Origin: Stratiolaelaps scimitus
Taxonomy: Eukaryota > Arthropoda > Arachnida > Mesostigmata > Laelapidae
NCBI GenBank assembly: GCA_019614645.1
Contig: JABWDB010000017.1
Span: forward strand, 186,001 to 250,000
Direction of reading: 5' to 3'
DNA length: 64,000 nucleotides
Below, one piece after another: positions 46,857 through 59,336 of the stretch (its first letter is position 1; each line of letters starts with the position of its first letter). The translations under genes were made by a program, and so were the position numbers. Below the pieces are notes generated by a model. That model did not search any database. It was given only the letters and a program-made list of their open reading frames with translations, and had not been told where the DNA came from.

Positions 46857-49408
46857 CAATGATGTTATTATATCTGTAACAGCTTAAAACGTTCAGCGTC
46901 AATACTCCCTCAATAGGTAATATTAATCATTACATTGGGTTTAGCTAATAATGATAATATTTGAATTTTAATAATACAACATTTTTGTTCAAGAATCATT
47001 GCTATTTATTGATATATATTGTACAAGTTTTACAATTACAGTTTTTTTGCTGAATAGTATCACGATAATTAATTAATAGTAGCTGAAAATGGATATCCAT
47101 AGTAGATTATCCGTTCTACTTTCTTAAAGTTCAATTTGATATTCAGAAATTTAGCCAAAATTCGACATCCTCTAAGGTATTACAACTTTTTATGGTAGTT
47201 ATTGCAACTGCTTCTCAAATCGCGATCTGGGTCTTAACGCGCGATCTTCCTGACGGGGCTATGTTTCAAAGTGGTCTAATACTTCAAGTATCTTCGGCCA
47301 CTATTCACTCATAGAGAGTTGCGTTCGTAGAAAGTTGTTCTGCTCGCGTTTAGGGGAGCGATCAGATCTATTCGAACACGTTTGAAATCAATGAACAATA
47401 CAAAAGATAATGTAAATGAAATATTCTGTACTAACACCGTGCTTACGCTAGCATACATTGACGTGATTACCGAGTCACATCTCTGTCGACCTTCAGCTAG
47501 TGTTCGTTGCTCAATAGGATGAATTCCGAATAAAAAAACTTAACCATTATTGCATTAACTACAATTATTTCCAAATTATTTAAATGTACCAATGAGAGTT
47601 TCTACTAAAGCTAGAAAAAACTGGTAAGAATTCGAAGTTTGGGGGGAAATGGAACTTTTTTGAAAATATCGAACTGAATAAAGATGTATTTGTTTTTAAC
47701 TTTTTTTTTTGAGAAATAGATATTCCACCTCTGGAATAACTAACTCAATTTCAACGGGAATGGGTTTATCGTCGCCTTTACTGAAAGACTACTGACCCAC
47801 TGTGCTCCTGGAGTTAGACGCATTAGCACAGGGGTAAGAACTTGGTCTAAAATGGTCCTGTGCTTGACACTAATATTACATCAACTGCAGTGGCATCCAG
47901 TCAGGTCATGCCGTTAGTTGAGCAGAGCAAAAGAAGTAGAGAAATAAGCAGGGCTTCAATAATCCTTCAGATTCCGCTCTTTTGGCTGTAATTTTTTTGC
48001 TGCAAATTACTGGAGTAGGCCGTAAGATTATTAGACCTTAGACCTTAAGATGATTTTTCAGCATGATATTATACATATGTTGCTGCCTTTCAATTGCAAC
48101 TTTGTAAACAAATAAAATAAATATACATATAACCATCTACCTTGTCGCAGATCTGTTGCATGTCATGTTCTGTGCTCGAATTTCTGATGTTATAGGTTAG
48201 CTAAACATGTTTTAGTTAAAAATTCAACGCTCGGTATTAGAAATCCAAATTTAGTGTTAATATCCAGAGTAACTCACGATCTACAGCTGGACAAGTGTAT
48301 AAGTTACTTCACATGCAATAGAACAATTTGCCTCACTTGACGAGCTATTTGGGCAATCGGGCCAACACCATGGGGAAAGATACGAAGTTTCTGTTGTTAC
48401 TGTAGTTGAAGTTGGTTCGTTCGAGGAGTCAGCGGTGAAATAATTGGTTGGTGTGTTCGTCGTCAACACCAGATGGTTTGCCCATGATGACGGTGAGCCC
48501 CACCTCAGTCTCTGACTCAGTCAACTGTGTAGAGCTCTTGCAGGCGGGGCGAGCGAGCGTTTCGACCACGACGGTAACCATAGAGTAACGAATTGATGGG
48601 CAGGATGACTTTTGAAAGCCCCCCCAGGACTTCAATGGCTATAGCTTAAACGTACAACGGAGTGGAAAATGGGTCGCGAACACTCCTAACCGCGTTAACA
48701 TCGGAGGAAACTAAAGCTCCCCAATGACCCAGCGAACCAATGTCATGTCAATGGCGGCCAGCAGCAAGGCGGTATCGGCCCCTGGCAAAATGAGAACCAT
48801 GCGAACAGAATGCCTACCATGTCTGGTATTCACCGTCACATTCAAGCTGTGCTGCGAATTGCGGCGGCGGCGGCGGCAATAGCAATCGACATATGGCTGT
48901 GGAACACAGCCTCCGGTAGGCGGTGTAAGGTCAGAGGCAAGGGGACAAGTTGTTCTCTGTAAGCGTTGGAGCGTGAACGACAAATGAAGGCTGAGGCATT
49001 GATCATTTAAAGTGCGGCTAATGTTCTTTTTTTAGATGAGACGACAACCACATTTCGCACATTGCCACACAACGAGCATGGCTTGAAGCGGAACGCACCC
49101 CGTGACGTGTTAGGCTAACCGAGACATACATATCTGGGGCATGCCGCCCGCGTATTTCAGTCGCGAATGGAAGCTTACTTCGAAGAGAATTAAGCCATGC
49201 TTAGTGACGTCTCTCAGCGGGAGAACTGAAATCGAGCGAGGATTTGATTCAATGCTCGTACTCTCTGAAACTAAAAAAAGATACGCACCAAGGTTGTGTA
49301 GAATCTTTGCTATTTCAATTTTGCTTACTCTTCTTCCTTGCACCTTCTTCTCTACCTTTTTCAAGGGTAACCCTCGAAGTCAATAGTAAATGTTCGGACA
49401 GTCATTTA
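46857..49408. other. Unique DNA, no gene recognised
   Basis: AT-rich to about 48250, then of higher GC. Minus frames at 48281-48469 and 48429-48635 encode Thr/Ser-rich sequence with four cysteines (PWCWPDCPN...CSIAC) but have no supporting splice signals. A (GGC)n tract lies at about 48861-48877. Frames at 49110-49386 mirror each other. Confidence 0.45.
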
Positions 49409-49921
49409 TTAGGTTGATTGGGAAGTTATTTCTACTTGGAAGATGGACTCGTTGCCGACTCGTTCTGCCGTGCGCGCGCGCGGTCTAAGTGGGGGGAGGA
49501 GGTTTTCATCTAATTCAGACCCGCTGAACACGATGGTGACGAGCGCTCTGATTGCTACTTGTGGTAGTGAATCAACTGTGAACATAGAGAGTGACAAATC
49601 GAAAATTCGCCATGTTTTGTTTTTTGACTTCAAAAAGGGCGAAACAGCTGCGCAGGCGAACAGAAACGCTACCGTGCCGCTCGGACAGGGCTCTGTGACT
49701 GAAAGAACCTGTACTAATTGGTTTAAAAAATTTCGTTCCGGTGACTTCAGCCTGATAGATGCACCGAGGTCCGGGAGGCTTACAGTAATCGACGACGATG
49801 TATAAAATGAAAATCTGGAAAAATCAAACGGTAACTACTCGAGAACTACCCGCAGAACTTGGAACTAGCTACTCAAGTATCGTAAGCGCATTGAAACGGC
49901 TTGGGTTTAAGAAAAGTTGAC
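49409..49921 (+). mobile_element. 5' portion of a mariner-family transposon
   Basis: A mariner-like end, TTAGGTTGATTGGGAAGTT (49409-49427), is followed by the N-terminal half of a transposase. The element appears truncated after the DNA-binding domain. No DDE/D catalytic part and no matching right-hand inverted repeat were found within the next 1.3 kb. An intact mariner is about 1.3 kb long. Confidence 0.75.
49605..49921 (+). pseudogene. mariner-family transposase, N-terminal DNA-binding domain only
   Basis: The recognisable part starts with KIRHVLFFDFKKGETAAQA and continues with SVTERTCTNWFKKFRSGDFS and DAPRSGR (to 49802), the first helix-turn-helix of mariner transposases. The open frame begins earlier, at 49443, but its first 50 residues do not look like the family. 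After a stop/frameshift at about 49803 the second helix-turn-helix continues in another frame (TTRELPAELGTSYSSIVSAL, then KRLGF) and ends at TGA 49919-49921. The catalytic domain is absent. In intact proteins this region binds the terminal inverted repeats. Pattern closest to the cecropia/SETMAR-like branch, by eye. Confidence 0.85.
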
Positions 49922-52319
49922 CTCGAAGCCTGGAGCAACCCAGAACGTTTCACGAAACCAGAGAACACCCGTTTAGGTCACTATGATGTAACCAGATATT
50001 TACGAGCTTACTTCAAATCCGACACACCTAGCAAAACGGTGTAATGAAACCTATTAAAAAGCAAAACTCATCATTAAATAACTACCAAGTAAAAACTTCG
50101 AAATCCGGAGGGTTCTATAGTCGGCAGCTCAATAGCGGTCCTTGAGGTAATACCTAAGGGTAATACAGAGGTCTGTCACATAGGGGAACAGTTGTGAGTC
50201 AGCTCAACATTGCTCGGATAGCACTTCTGAGCTGTGATAACAAACACTGTGGAAAAGACGACACACCCTCTAAACTCATGTCTTGGCTAGAGAAAGCCAT
50301 TTTGAATGTATCAAGGTGAATATTAACATGCGATTTGAAACCAAGTTACTTGTATATTTATACACACCTATTGCATGATGCTGCAGATGTAAGTTGCGGT
50401 CAAATTGAGCGCGCAGCACTGGACATTAAAGCACAGAGTTTTCGAAAAACGTATGCAACGGGGCTATATCTGAGGGTGAAAAATCTGGTGTTGGTGCGGA
50501 TTGCTTGCTTGAACAAGCATTAGCACTAATTATGAACGACCTGTTCGAGACCCATATTGTCATCTGCGAGTTCTTTTGGACTTTATATAGCCTTGATATT
50601 GCTAGCGGCTTCATGTCTTACATTGACGACATCAGCATATTGTTCCCGGCCGTTATTTATCCTTACTACACCGGTGATGAATGACATTAACGACAGTGTT
50701 ACGGTAGTCCACCGGTAGTTCAGGAGCAGCTGCTAAAGATCAAACACTTGCATATCCAGATCATCCCGATGATGGAGTGCTGCTTGCGCCCTCGCTGAAG
50801 TCTGAGATCAAAGTGTCAGGATTTTGGGGTAAGCCCTCGATAGGCAAAGGACTCGTTACATAAGCCGAGTTTTCCAGCGTGTGGCCATGCCGATGTTCTC
50901 CTTTTCAAACGTCACACTCTCCTGCTCGATATCTCTAGATTTGGGCTAGTACGCAGTGACAATGCACACACAGAGTCTTTCACATATGTGATACGCGGAC
51001 ATTCGGATACTGCGGGCCAGAAACAATACACTGAGGCAGATGCATAATTCAGGACTACCGCCACCTGACATACTCAAGGTAAAGGCAAACTATGAAACTC
51101 GTTTTACGGTACGCGACACCGCTGAAACATGCGTTCCTCAGGTATCGCAACGTAATAAGCCCCTATTGCCTCGGATGAATCATATGTTGCCTGGTCCAGT
51201 CACCTCTGAAAGAAGTTCGGAAGCGTTTCCCGCTTGTTTAGATGAGTGCGTCTCTATGATTCGCTATTGCCGAGGGCTGCAACGTAAATGCAGCTTTTTG
51301 GCAGCAACCAAGGACCGATTCAAGACCAGAATTAAGCTTCTGTAGGCTACTGTGATACGTTGGAATGAACAATCTGCTCGGAGAGGAATTGCTCTACGGT
51401 TTCATTATTCTTGATACATGGTAGAGTACCCTTTCTTGATGTTTGTTCATTCTTGAATCCAGTTGTGTTTGGACTTAGGCCACGAATCTTCTAATACATA
51501 ATTCTTACGATACGTATCGCTGATGGCAACCGGACCTCTATTTGTACCCACACCGTAGTACGCTTTGGGTCGTGATGTGGGTCGCTGTCGAAATGTGCCC
51601 ACTCCATAAAACGCGCTCGAAACCCGAAGATGTATTCCAAGATTTTTCTATCATACAATAATGCTAATGTATCCTTCGATCGGGGGTCGTAATTAAATTG
51701 CCAAATAAAAATACCCCATGTCGCTTCGATAATTAACTGTCGCGTGCGCGTGTATCCGGTCCCAGAAGGACAAAGTCAGACACGACTAATGCATTTGAAC
51801 AAATCGCTGCAATGAACATTTTTTTTGTATGATACGCAGACAGACGGCGGCAATTCTATTCTCTCGATAGCTGTCATATGACTCAGCACACGCCATACTA
51901 TTCAATTTACCCACCCACCCCCTTTAAGGGACAAAGAGAATGCCAAGCAGTGGTGGAGGCACGCCGGCGGCCGCCGCCGCCACCGTCGCCCAACTCCCAC
52001 AGAAGAATAGTAATGAATAATTGACGGCGGTGAGTGTCGTTGCCTCTCCTCGGTCTCATTGTTTAATTAAATTTTCAGTGTTTTTTGCCGTTTAATTTCT
52101 ATTTTTATCAATGACTGCTGAAAGGTGTTCGGAATTACCCTCCCGCTACTGCAAGTGTACGGAGGCGTGCGGGGGGGGCGGGGGGGGGTTACCAAAGGCC
52201 GCTTGAACCCGCGAGAACGTCCCATTGAAGCACTGAAGCTTCTGTTCCTCTGCTCACTGTATATAACAAACGTGAAGTGAAACGCTGAAATGCTAAAGAG
52301 CGCGTAATCCAATGGGGCT
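49922..52319. other. Unique DNA, no gene recognised
   Basis: Frame 51040-51345 (+) has no motif. A short (GGC/GCC)n patch lies at about 51963-51986. The G-rich run G8-C-G9 at 52171-52188 could form a G-quadruplex. Confidence 0.5.
52171..52188 (+). repeat. Long G-run, G-quadruplex candidate
   Basis: Eight G, one C and nine G in succession. It lies 150 bases upstream of a GC-rich promoter-like block. Confidence 0.8.
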
Positions 52320-52715
52320 CACAGCTTGCAATGGGCGACGGGGAAGGCCGAGGAGGGCGGCTCGTTAGTCGGCTGGACGACTGCCTCGCTCGCCTTCCTT
52401 GCCCCTCCGTGCAACGTAGAAAATGAGTACTTAAACGGCGTTCAGCGCTGGGGTGCGCGGTTGTAGTTTGGCGTTCAGCGTACGTGGACCTGATTACTTT
52501 TTCGTTATCCGCTGTTTTTTTCCCTGTTTTAGCCGACGCTCGGTCACTCTCTGCTCGGAGTCGTACAGCTTAGTGTCGACCGCGCATACGAGGCGGCTAC
52601 TGACGAAACGGCCCCTCAGGTTATTTGCTGGTGGTCACGTTCGTTCGGCTGGATGCTTGCCACAAAATGCATCCATCCTAGCATGGCTTTCGTATGGTAA
52701 TCCAAACGTCTAATA
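52320..52715 (+). promoter_or_regulatory. GC-rich, promoter-like block (speculative)
   Basis: The region is CpG-rich. A weak TATA-like ACTTAAA at about 52430 is followed by repeated GTTCAGCG sequences (52440, 52482) in initiator-like positions. The open frame 52453-52713 (+) has no recognisable domain. It could be a promoter with a non-coding first exon; no direct evidence. Confidence 0.15.
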
Positions 52716-52765
52716 TACTGAAGTTTCCAGGCTGACTCACAGCCAACACTGAACGTCCACGGTAC
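52710..52765. repeat. Dispersed repeat copy 2 (first copy at 34661-34715)
   Basis: Same orientation as copy 1, sharing CTAA-ATA-T, GGCTGACTCACAGCCAAC and ACGTCCAC-GTAC. Family unknown. Confidence 0.65.
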
Positions 52766-53790
52766 ACGGCTACATTGGGCACATACAAATCGAAACTATA
52801 GCCAATCGAAACGTCTGAGCAGTTCGAGTCGACTCCCTGAAGGGGATGCGTCTATGCGAGGCGAAAGATTTAAACTGCCTTACTAGATTCTCATGCTAGG
52901 CCTTTAGTCCTTATTGGCTGTCATTCATATGCATTAGCATAGCTGCTCAAGCCATGGACTTAACGCCCTAACCCAAGACATGAATGACAGACAATATTCT
53001 ATTCGGAATATACTTTTTTTTATTTTATACTATTCATTTTGCAGCCACTCGAGTATTCCCCTACTACCACTCCTTGCTAAACACATTAGATGAATGGATT
53101 ACGGGTACGCGATCAGAGAGCGTCGTGTGTCCGCCGACGCCCCAAGCTACAAGCTAAATACCGCTGAGCATCCGCTTGTTAGAAGAGTAGAATGTTTGCT
53201 CTTGTCTCCCTCTTTTGCTCTCCTCTCTCTCTCTCGCTCGCTCGCTCTGCCCTGTCCGTTAGTTTTCCATCTCATCATAGAACGCGTGAGCGCCATAAGG
53301 GCGAATGTAGTCTGTTTCATTTGTCGAAAAGAACATGACGAAGAGGACACCCGCCCCCGCGACCAGTCGAAGAACGCACAAATGACTCGCACCCCACCCA
53401 TAAAAATGCCTTCGCTCCGCGCTGTCTTTCCGAGATCTCGTTAAGTATTTATCTGCACCAGTTTGCCAATGTTGCACTGTTTGCACCCATGTAGGAGCCT
53501 GTCTTTGTTGCTTATGTACACATTTCATTCAGGGTATGTTTGTCGTCGTTCATTGGTCGGATACACGTTTAGCGTGTTTTTCGAAGGATACGCTATGGGC
53601 TTCACGTGCTGCAATTTCATTCATTTTTTTTTATAGCCGAATGGGAAACAATGGAAAAAGTCCAGTATACATGGGTGAGATTGCTTCGCCGGTTTTATAT
53701 GCAGTAACGAGATGAATATGTTTACAGAACCGTTGTATTATATAACCGCTGAGTTTAGGTTCATTGTGCATTCGATATTGTATAGACTGA
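52766..53790. other. Unique DNA, no gene recognised
   Basis: Frames 53094-53444 (+), 53147-53401 and 53259-53528 (-) cover the same bases. A CTCTCT/CGCT low-complexity tract lies at about 53221-53246. No motif was recognised. Confidence 0.5.
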
Positions 53791-54048
53791 TTAATCCGAA
53801 TATGTATTAACAATATTGTAAAAGTGGTAAGTAATCAAAAATCGAGTATTTATTCCTAGAACTACTGTTTCTGTGGCCTTATTCAAATTGATTCGCTTAC
53901 ATACTTCACAGCAGTATGTAAATTTGGGTATAACTAAGCTCTTATAAAGCTGCATATAAAATTCCGGCTTTTTCACTATAAGACAATGAAATAATGTGTT
54001 ACAAACTTGGTTAGACAGTGGAAGACCAATTATATAAATCATGTCCAT
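53791..54048 (-). pseudogene. CR1-like reverse transcriptase fragment (thumb region)
   Basis: The minus-strand frame translates to LSNQVCNTLFHCLIVKKPEF, then LYKSLVIPKFTYCCEV, and continues as diverged sequence. The pattern R-x-F/L...Y-K-S-L-V-x-P-x-x-x-Y matches the region just after the RT palm in CR1/Jockey-group elements. It corresponds to the FRTYVELVITYAGPVW segment of the element at 18.4-20.7 kb, but from a different subfamily. No motif A, B or C is found nearby, so this is a short fossil. Confidence 0.65.
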
Positions 54049-55270
54049 ATATTGCTAATCGTGACTAAACATGACTCAGGTAGTATTTTACGGAAATCTT
54101 CATAAATAGGGCAATCGATCTCATGTCGTCTGTGTTCCAGTTTCGTCTCAAACGTTTCGTAAAGAAATTTAATTTTACTTTTTTTTATTTATTTTACTAT
54201 TTAATTTTTAATATTACTCTACAAATTCTTGTTTATGATTGGTAGCTATGTGTAAGCATTTAGTCACGGTTGGGCGGTGTGTTACACAAACAGCCAAATT
54301 GAGCTTCTTTCTATGGTAGGTTCTATTAAACTACTTACTTTTTATTTATCATAGGTCTAGCGCAAGCATTAACATTAATTAATATAGGATGCCACAAATT
54401 TCGCCACACACCACAAACGTGTAATCGACTATGGAGACATCCCACGGGCTGAAAGGCTTCCAGACAGGATGTTCACAGCAACATATGCCTACGTGTCATT
54501 GCAGTACATGATAATGCAGAGGGTATTCAAAAAAGTTGCTTGCTTTATGTGATTGGTTCTGGCCTTCTATATGTGTAATCCCGTATATTCCAACAAGACA
54601 CATGGGACTCTTAGGAAACGACGCTATCCATCTATATCGATCATTCCACGATGATCATGCAATTACTAAATAATTAACATGATTAATAATTTCCCTAATA
54701 GGCCGACAACATTGAACACTAAAAGTTAATGCGATAGTATTTCTATTTTGTAGATCAATGATTATTCTCGCTACGCAGTGGTTACCTGTTTGCTTTTCCA
54801 AAAGGCTCAAGCTGTCGACACTATTTGGCATCGTGATTTTTTATAAGACCATGCAAGACTGGTACACTTACCAAGCACTCAGGATGACAGCAGGGGTCGC
54901 AGGCCGTTGAAAGTGTTTCTGCTAGGTTCCACGATCGCACAAGATAAGTCTCGTGAGAAAGTGAGCTTATGGCTATGTGATTAATGGTGAGTCTCTCATA
55001 AAGGCACAATTATTTTGCCTTGAGTTCTTTTTTTTTGTGTCGACAAGCCACGCAGAACTTCAGAGTTTTCACAACGCCACGGTAGAAGAGCTAACGTGGC
55101 GCATCAACAGTCTTGTATTTTTAGTGGGACCTTGAGAGCATGTTTAATTGAGAGTCGCTTTATTTGGACTGAAAAGAATCACTTTTTCTTATACAGCCAT
55201 TTCGTGGTGTCCTAACCGGCTTTAAGTTAGCTTTTTGCTATTACGGTACAGATAATATTCATTTGCCACG
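54049..55270. other. AT-rich DNA, no gene recognised
   Basis: The first part may be further decayed sequence of the preceding fossil, but it cannot be aligned. A sequence GGTATTCAAAAAAGTTGC at about 54522 resembles a Tc1/mariner end but has no partner. Confidence 0.45.
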
Positions 55271-55287
55271 TATATATATATATATAT
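55271..55287. repeat. (TA)n microsatellite
   Basis: About eight TA units. Confidence 0.9.
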
Positions 55288-55317
55288 TGCGCATTACCTA
55301 GAACCATAGCTACGTAC

Positions 55318-55415
55318 AACTTAACACTCTTAATAGATACTTATATTATTATAACTTAACCCTCTTAATAGATACTTATATTATTATAACTTAACCCTCT
55401 TAATAGATATTAGTA
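55318..55415. repeat. 35-bp tandem repeat, about 2.8 copies
   Basis: AACTTAAC begins at 55318, 55353 and 55388, exactly 35 bases apart. Units 1 and 2 are nearly identical, and unit 3 degenerates after GATA. Confidence 0.92.
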
Positions 55416-58400
55416 ATTACTATAATAGAGCATCGAAGAATAACAGTGACTCATTGCTTGGACACCCCTTCCATTCGCCGCAGAAATTGGCAGTAGCCCC
55501 TGAGCCACTTCTTCAATGCCCGTGAGATGTTGGTAGCATAGATTCGGGAAGGAAGGTGGAAACGTTACGAGCAATTCATATTCAACGCCGAAGTACTGAA
55601 ACATGTCGCTAATATCCCATAGAGCCTGGTGTCAGGACAACACTGTATGAGACGAAGCAGCCATATGGCGCATCTTATATTCGCTTCAAACGCATATCGG
55701 GCAGTATAATATAATACAATACGAAAACGAGGCAATGAATCCTAAAACGCCCCCTATCATTTTGGTTCCTTTACTTCAGGCAGCACAGGGGAAATAGGTA
55801 ATATTGGCCGTATGATGCAGCAGTATCTTGTGACAGGGTGTAACGATTGAGGCTGTAATCGCCAGCAGACAGAACGGCTCACTCCACGAACGACGCCGGC
55901 AGTGGATTAGTGTGTCGCGCACCACTCGGGCGGAACACGCCTACATAGCGTGTCAAACAGGGACGCTTATCGTATACTATCTGCTGTATGTGGTTGTTCT
56001 GAATAGCTGATCAAGCGATGTTTGGAGAGATACAATGTTAGGGTACAATGAAGTGTTGTTTCACGGTGTCCACTGTGTCGCCTTCATTGAACCTGCATGC
56101 TTCGCATATACCGCAATCTTCAATAGGGATTTGAGTTTCGATCAGAAGGACATATCAGTCAAAGGTGAATGTAAAATGAAGTGGATATTAAACGACTCAA
56201 TAAATGCTGACCGTTCAAGACAGAATATTCCTTTGAGTGCTGGGGAAAGGGAAATATGTCTCTGTCTTTTGTCCAATGGCTTTTTCAGGTATGCTATTCT
56301 TTAGATGAATAAAATACGCGCACTTAACACGACAGATATTCCGCCATATTCCATGAGAAAATTATTAGTGATCCGTAGCGAAACTCAGTAATAATTGGAT
56401 CCACCTCCTCAATACCCTCTGAGCCATTAGAGTCAAGCTTAGTGTGTACCCCTACCCAGGTATTGACTTCTGCTCTCTACCCCTCAGGTGTCCTTTCAAC
56501 TCGTGCAGCAGGGTCACTTTGCCACCTGTATTTCTGTGTTGGCACCTTATGTAAGATCTCTTCGAATACCTCTCACCTGGCTCTCAGTCCCCTTGGAGAA
56601 ACCCACCGTCATGCAAGAATCGTGTAACTGTAGCAGAAGTGAAATACACTACAGAAGTTCTTCTGCCAAAGCCGGGGGCGTCCAATGATTTGTTTAGCTG
56701 GCTAAGGCCCTGAGGCGAGCGAAGTGTATGAATCTGCCAAGTTTACCAATCCGACAGACAGCTGTGTGAATAGCCTAAGGGGTTTCTCGGTCTCATGTGG
56801 AAGAAAACGACAAGGAGACAAAACGTCAAAGAGAAACATACAGAAATTGTCTATCATTTGTGCAATAGCCACGTTGTATGTGTGGATGCATTCTTTTAAC
56901 GCATTCGTCTAACTACCGATTGCCCTCGGGGCTGCTACTTGCCCATATACTGCAACTGACTGCCAAATACATTCATTGTTTGGGTGGCTGGGTTTTCTCG
57001 ACAACTGTCGGTTTCCACAGCGGTGTAAGCGAGCCTTCTAAGCCGGACAGCGGGGATGCGCGAAGCATACAACGTAGTCGGACTGTTGCAGCTTCAGCCG
57101 TTGCAGGTAACCTCTACATTGACCGAAACTCCGGGTACGGGAGCCTGCTGCCCACGTAGAGAGCTCAGGGGCTTGTCGGAATTCGCGGGGGGGGGGGGGG
57201 GGCGCTGAGAGACGTCGCCAGCCTTTAACGTTAGCGACACCACCAGAGGGAAATGAATTTCGGCGGAGCCGTCTTGATGACGGACCGCCATCAGTCCACG
57301 AACCTTGATGCGGCCGGCTCATGTCAATATAGCCAACAGAGCGGCAAGGAATGCACGCAAAGCATAATCAAGCCGCCGAGCTCCTCGCGCCTCGATGGCT
57401 GGCATCGCCCTGCACCTACGACAGCGTCTGGCTGCCTGCTTGAAATGGTATACTCATGGCTACCCGTCATGGACATGACGTGGTTTGTCAATCTGCGAAC
57501 GTTCGCAATGGACGATTAATATGAATGACACCGCACAGTCAACGTACGATATGCGAGGATATGCAGAACATTGGGCAACTGGAAGGTGGGAGTTATTATT
57601 GTTATTAGTTCGTGTCATTATTTCCATCGAGCTGTGTTAGGGATATGTAGGCCGAGGCGAAAAGAGGAGACTAGTGCGTAAGGTTCGTAGAAGCTGAACG
57701 CCGAAGTCGGATGGTACGTCGGCATATACGATCATTCTAGACTCAATCCACAGCTATGATCATTGCTGCCTTTTTTTTTGAGCTGACCCTCAGCTAGTCC
57801 CTTTACTTGCTACTGCCTAACATCGTCGACTTTCAGCTTTTCCCACATGTGACAGGCCTCGGGTATGCAGCTTTAGGTATCTCTTCGAGGACGTGTCGGG
57901 GCCACCTTTGGCACTTATTACTGCTGCTATTAATACCACTACTATTATTAACCTGCATGCTAAACTACCTTCGGAGAATGACGGCATCGACGTAATGGGA
58001 TAGACGGAAACTGATGTATTACGACTCAATAGGCAATTGGGGCTAATTGAAAACAAACAGTGAGCTCGACCGCATAAACGCGATTGTCCGCACAACTAGC
58101 TTTGATGAGTGTCGTTGTCGAGTGTCGTCGTTTGCAAACGCATTTTCAACTGTTCCACCAGGACCAAGGTAGCGCGCTGCGTACTCCTTTCCTATCAGCT
58201 GGCCCAGCTCTTTGGTAGTATAAATACACGTATAGTCATTCATATAATATTATCATAGTCATAATTAATAACTAGTCATCATTTGCCCCCGAAACTTAGC
58301 TTACGACAAATCAGCATACCGTACTTTATTTAGTCTAACCTCTCAAAAATTCGATAACGATGTTATTTTTTGGTTGACAATTAGCGACACTTCATAACTG

Positions 58401-59258
58401 GTCGACCGGATCGTTTTTATATCGCTTCACAATGACTTCTGCCAGAAGCCGAACCAGCGAGGCGGGTACCGTCAAAACCAAGGCTGACTTCGTCCGCCAG
58501 CCAGAGTGGTTGCATGTCAAAGAGCCATTCGTGTCCCTATCTTTGAGAGCAGTAGCTGTACACCTGCCGTCGGAGGGGGAGGAGGGAGGCCAGGCCGTCT
58601 GAGCATGCGTCGCCTTCAAAGGTAGATAATCTAATTGTTATTTTAATAAAGGAGACGTTTGAACGTTCTCATTACATAATTGAATGAATCTTCTTGCGTT
58701 CAACGGGAAACGACATGGTAAAAGTCATTGTTAAGGACGTCTCCATCATCACTTGACTCTAGTCTTGGTTGAGCTAGCACGACCTTGTGTATCTACCCGA
58801 TCACTTTTGGGAGGAATTCTAAGCGCTGCGTTCGTCTGAAGGTCGCTCGTCGGCTGTCGGCCGAGAGATTATAAATGAAATTTGACATTATTTATCCACT
58901 TTGTGTTTCCTCGATTGACTTCTCAATGCCACGCATACGTGTGCCCATCGGCGAAACTCGAAAAAAAGCGGCTCAGACGATGCGCACAAGTGGCCCTCTG
59001 AAGTCGGGTGATGTACTAGCAAATATATTACTTAGGATTCAGCCAAATTGATGATATTCAGAGGGACGTGTTGGGAGCTATTTCAAAATTCTCTCCGATT
59101 TCAACAATCTATGCAGCTTAATAGAGCGATCAATTATAGTGAAGAGGTCATGTTTCTCCGTTCGAGCTCCCGCTATTGGGGCTGTTACACAATACCCGCT
59201 GTGTGGAACCGCAGTATCCATCAGCGCAGGCAGGTCAAACCCCGCTCAGTTGTAGCGG
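55416..59258. other. Unique DNA, no gene recognised
   Basis: Frames 56035-56304, 56442-56688 and 56878-57159 (+) have no motif. A donor-like CAG/GTAAC at 57108 ends the last one but no acceptor is convincing. A run of 16 G lies at 57187-57202. Frames at 57807-58095 mirror each other on the two strands. Confidence 0.5.
57187..57202 (+). repeat. Homopolymer of 16 G
   Basis: An uninterrupted G tract, uncommon in animal genomes and prone to sequencing error and G-quadruplex formation. Confidence 0.9.
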
Positions 59259-59278
59259 TATATATATGCATATTCATA

Positions 59279-59332
<54 letters not shown>
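59259..59332. repeat. Long (TA)n microsatellite
   Basis: An imperfect lead-in (TATATATGCATATTCATATGCA) is followed by about 51 bases of pure TA. The 213-codon frame 59048-59689 (+) is a by-product, since TA repeats lack stops in the Tyr-Ile frame. Confidence 0.97.

Positions 59333-59336
<4 letters not shown>

Noticed and set aside
48281..48635. Cys/Thr-rich minus-strand frames as a secreted peptide exon
   Set aside because: No signal peptide and no convincing splice sites. The two pieces are in different frames and overlap.
50426..50614. Minus-frame PDFSPSD, resembling the C-terminal SPDLSPSD of mariner transposase
   Set aside because: Only about seven residues agree, the strand is opposite to the nearby mariner fragment, and no neighbouring transposase motif is present.
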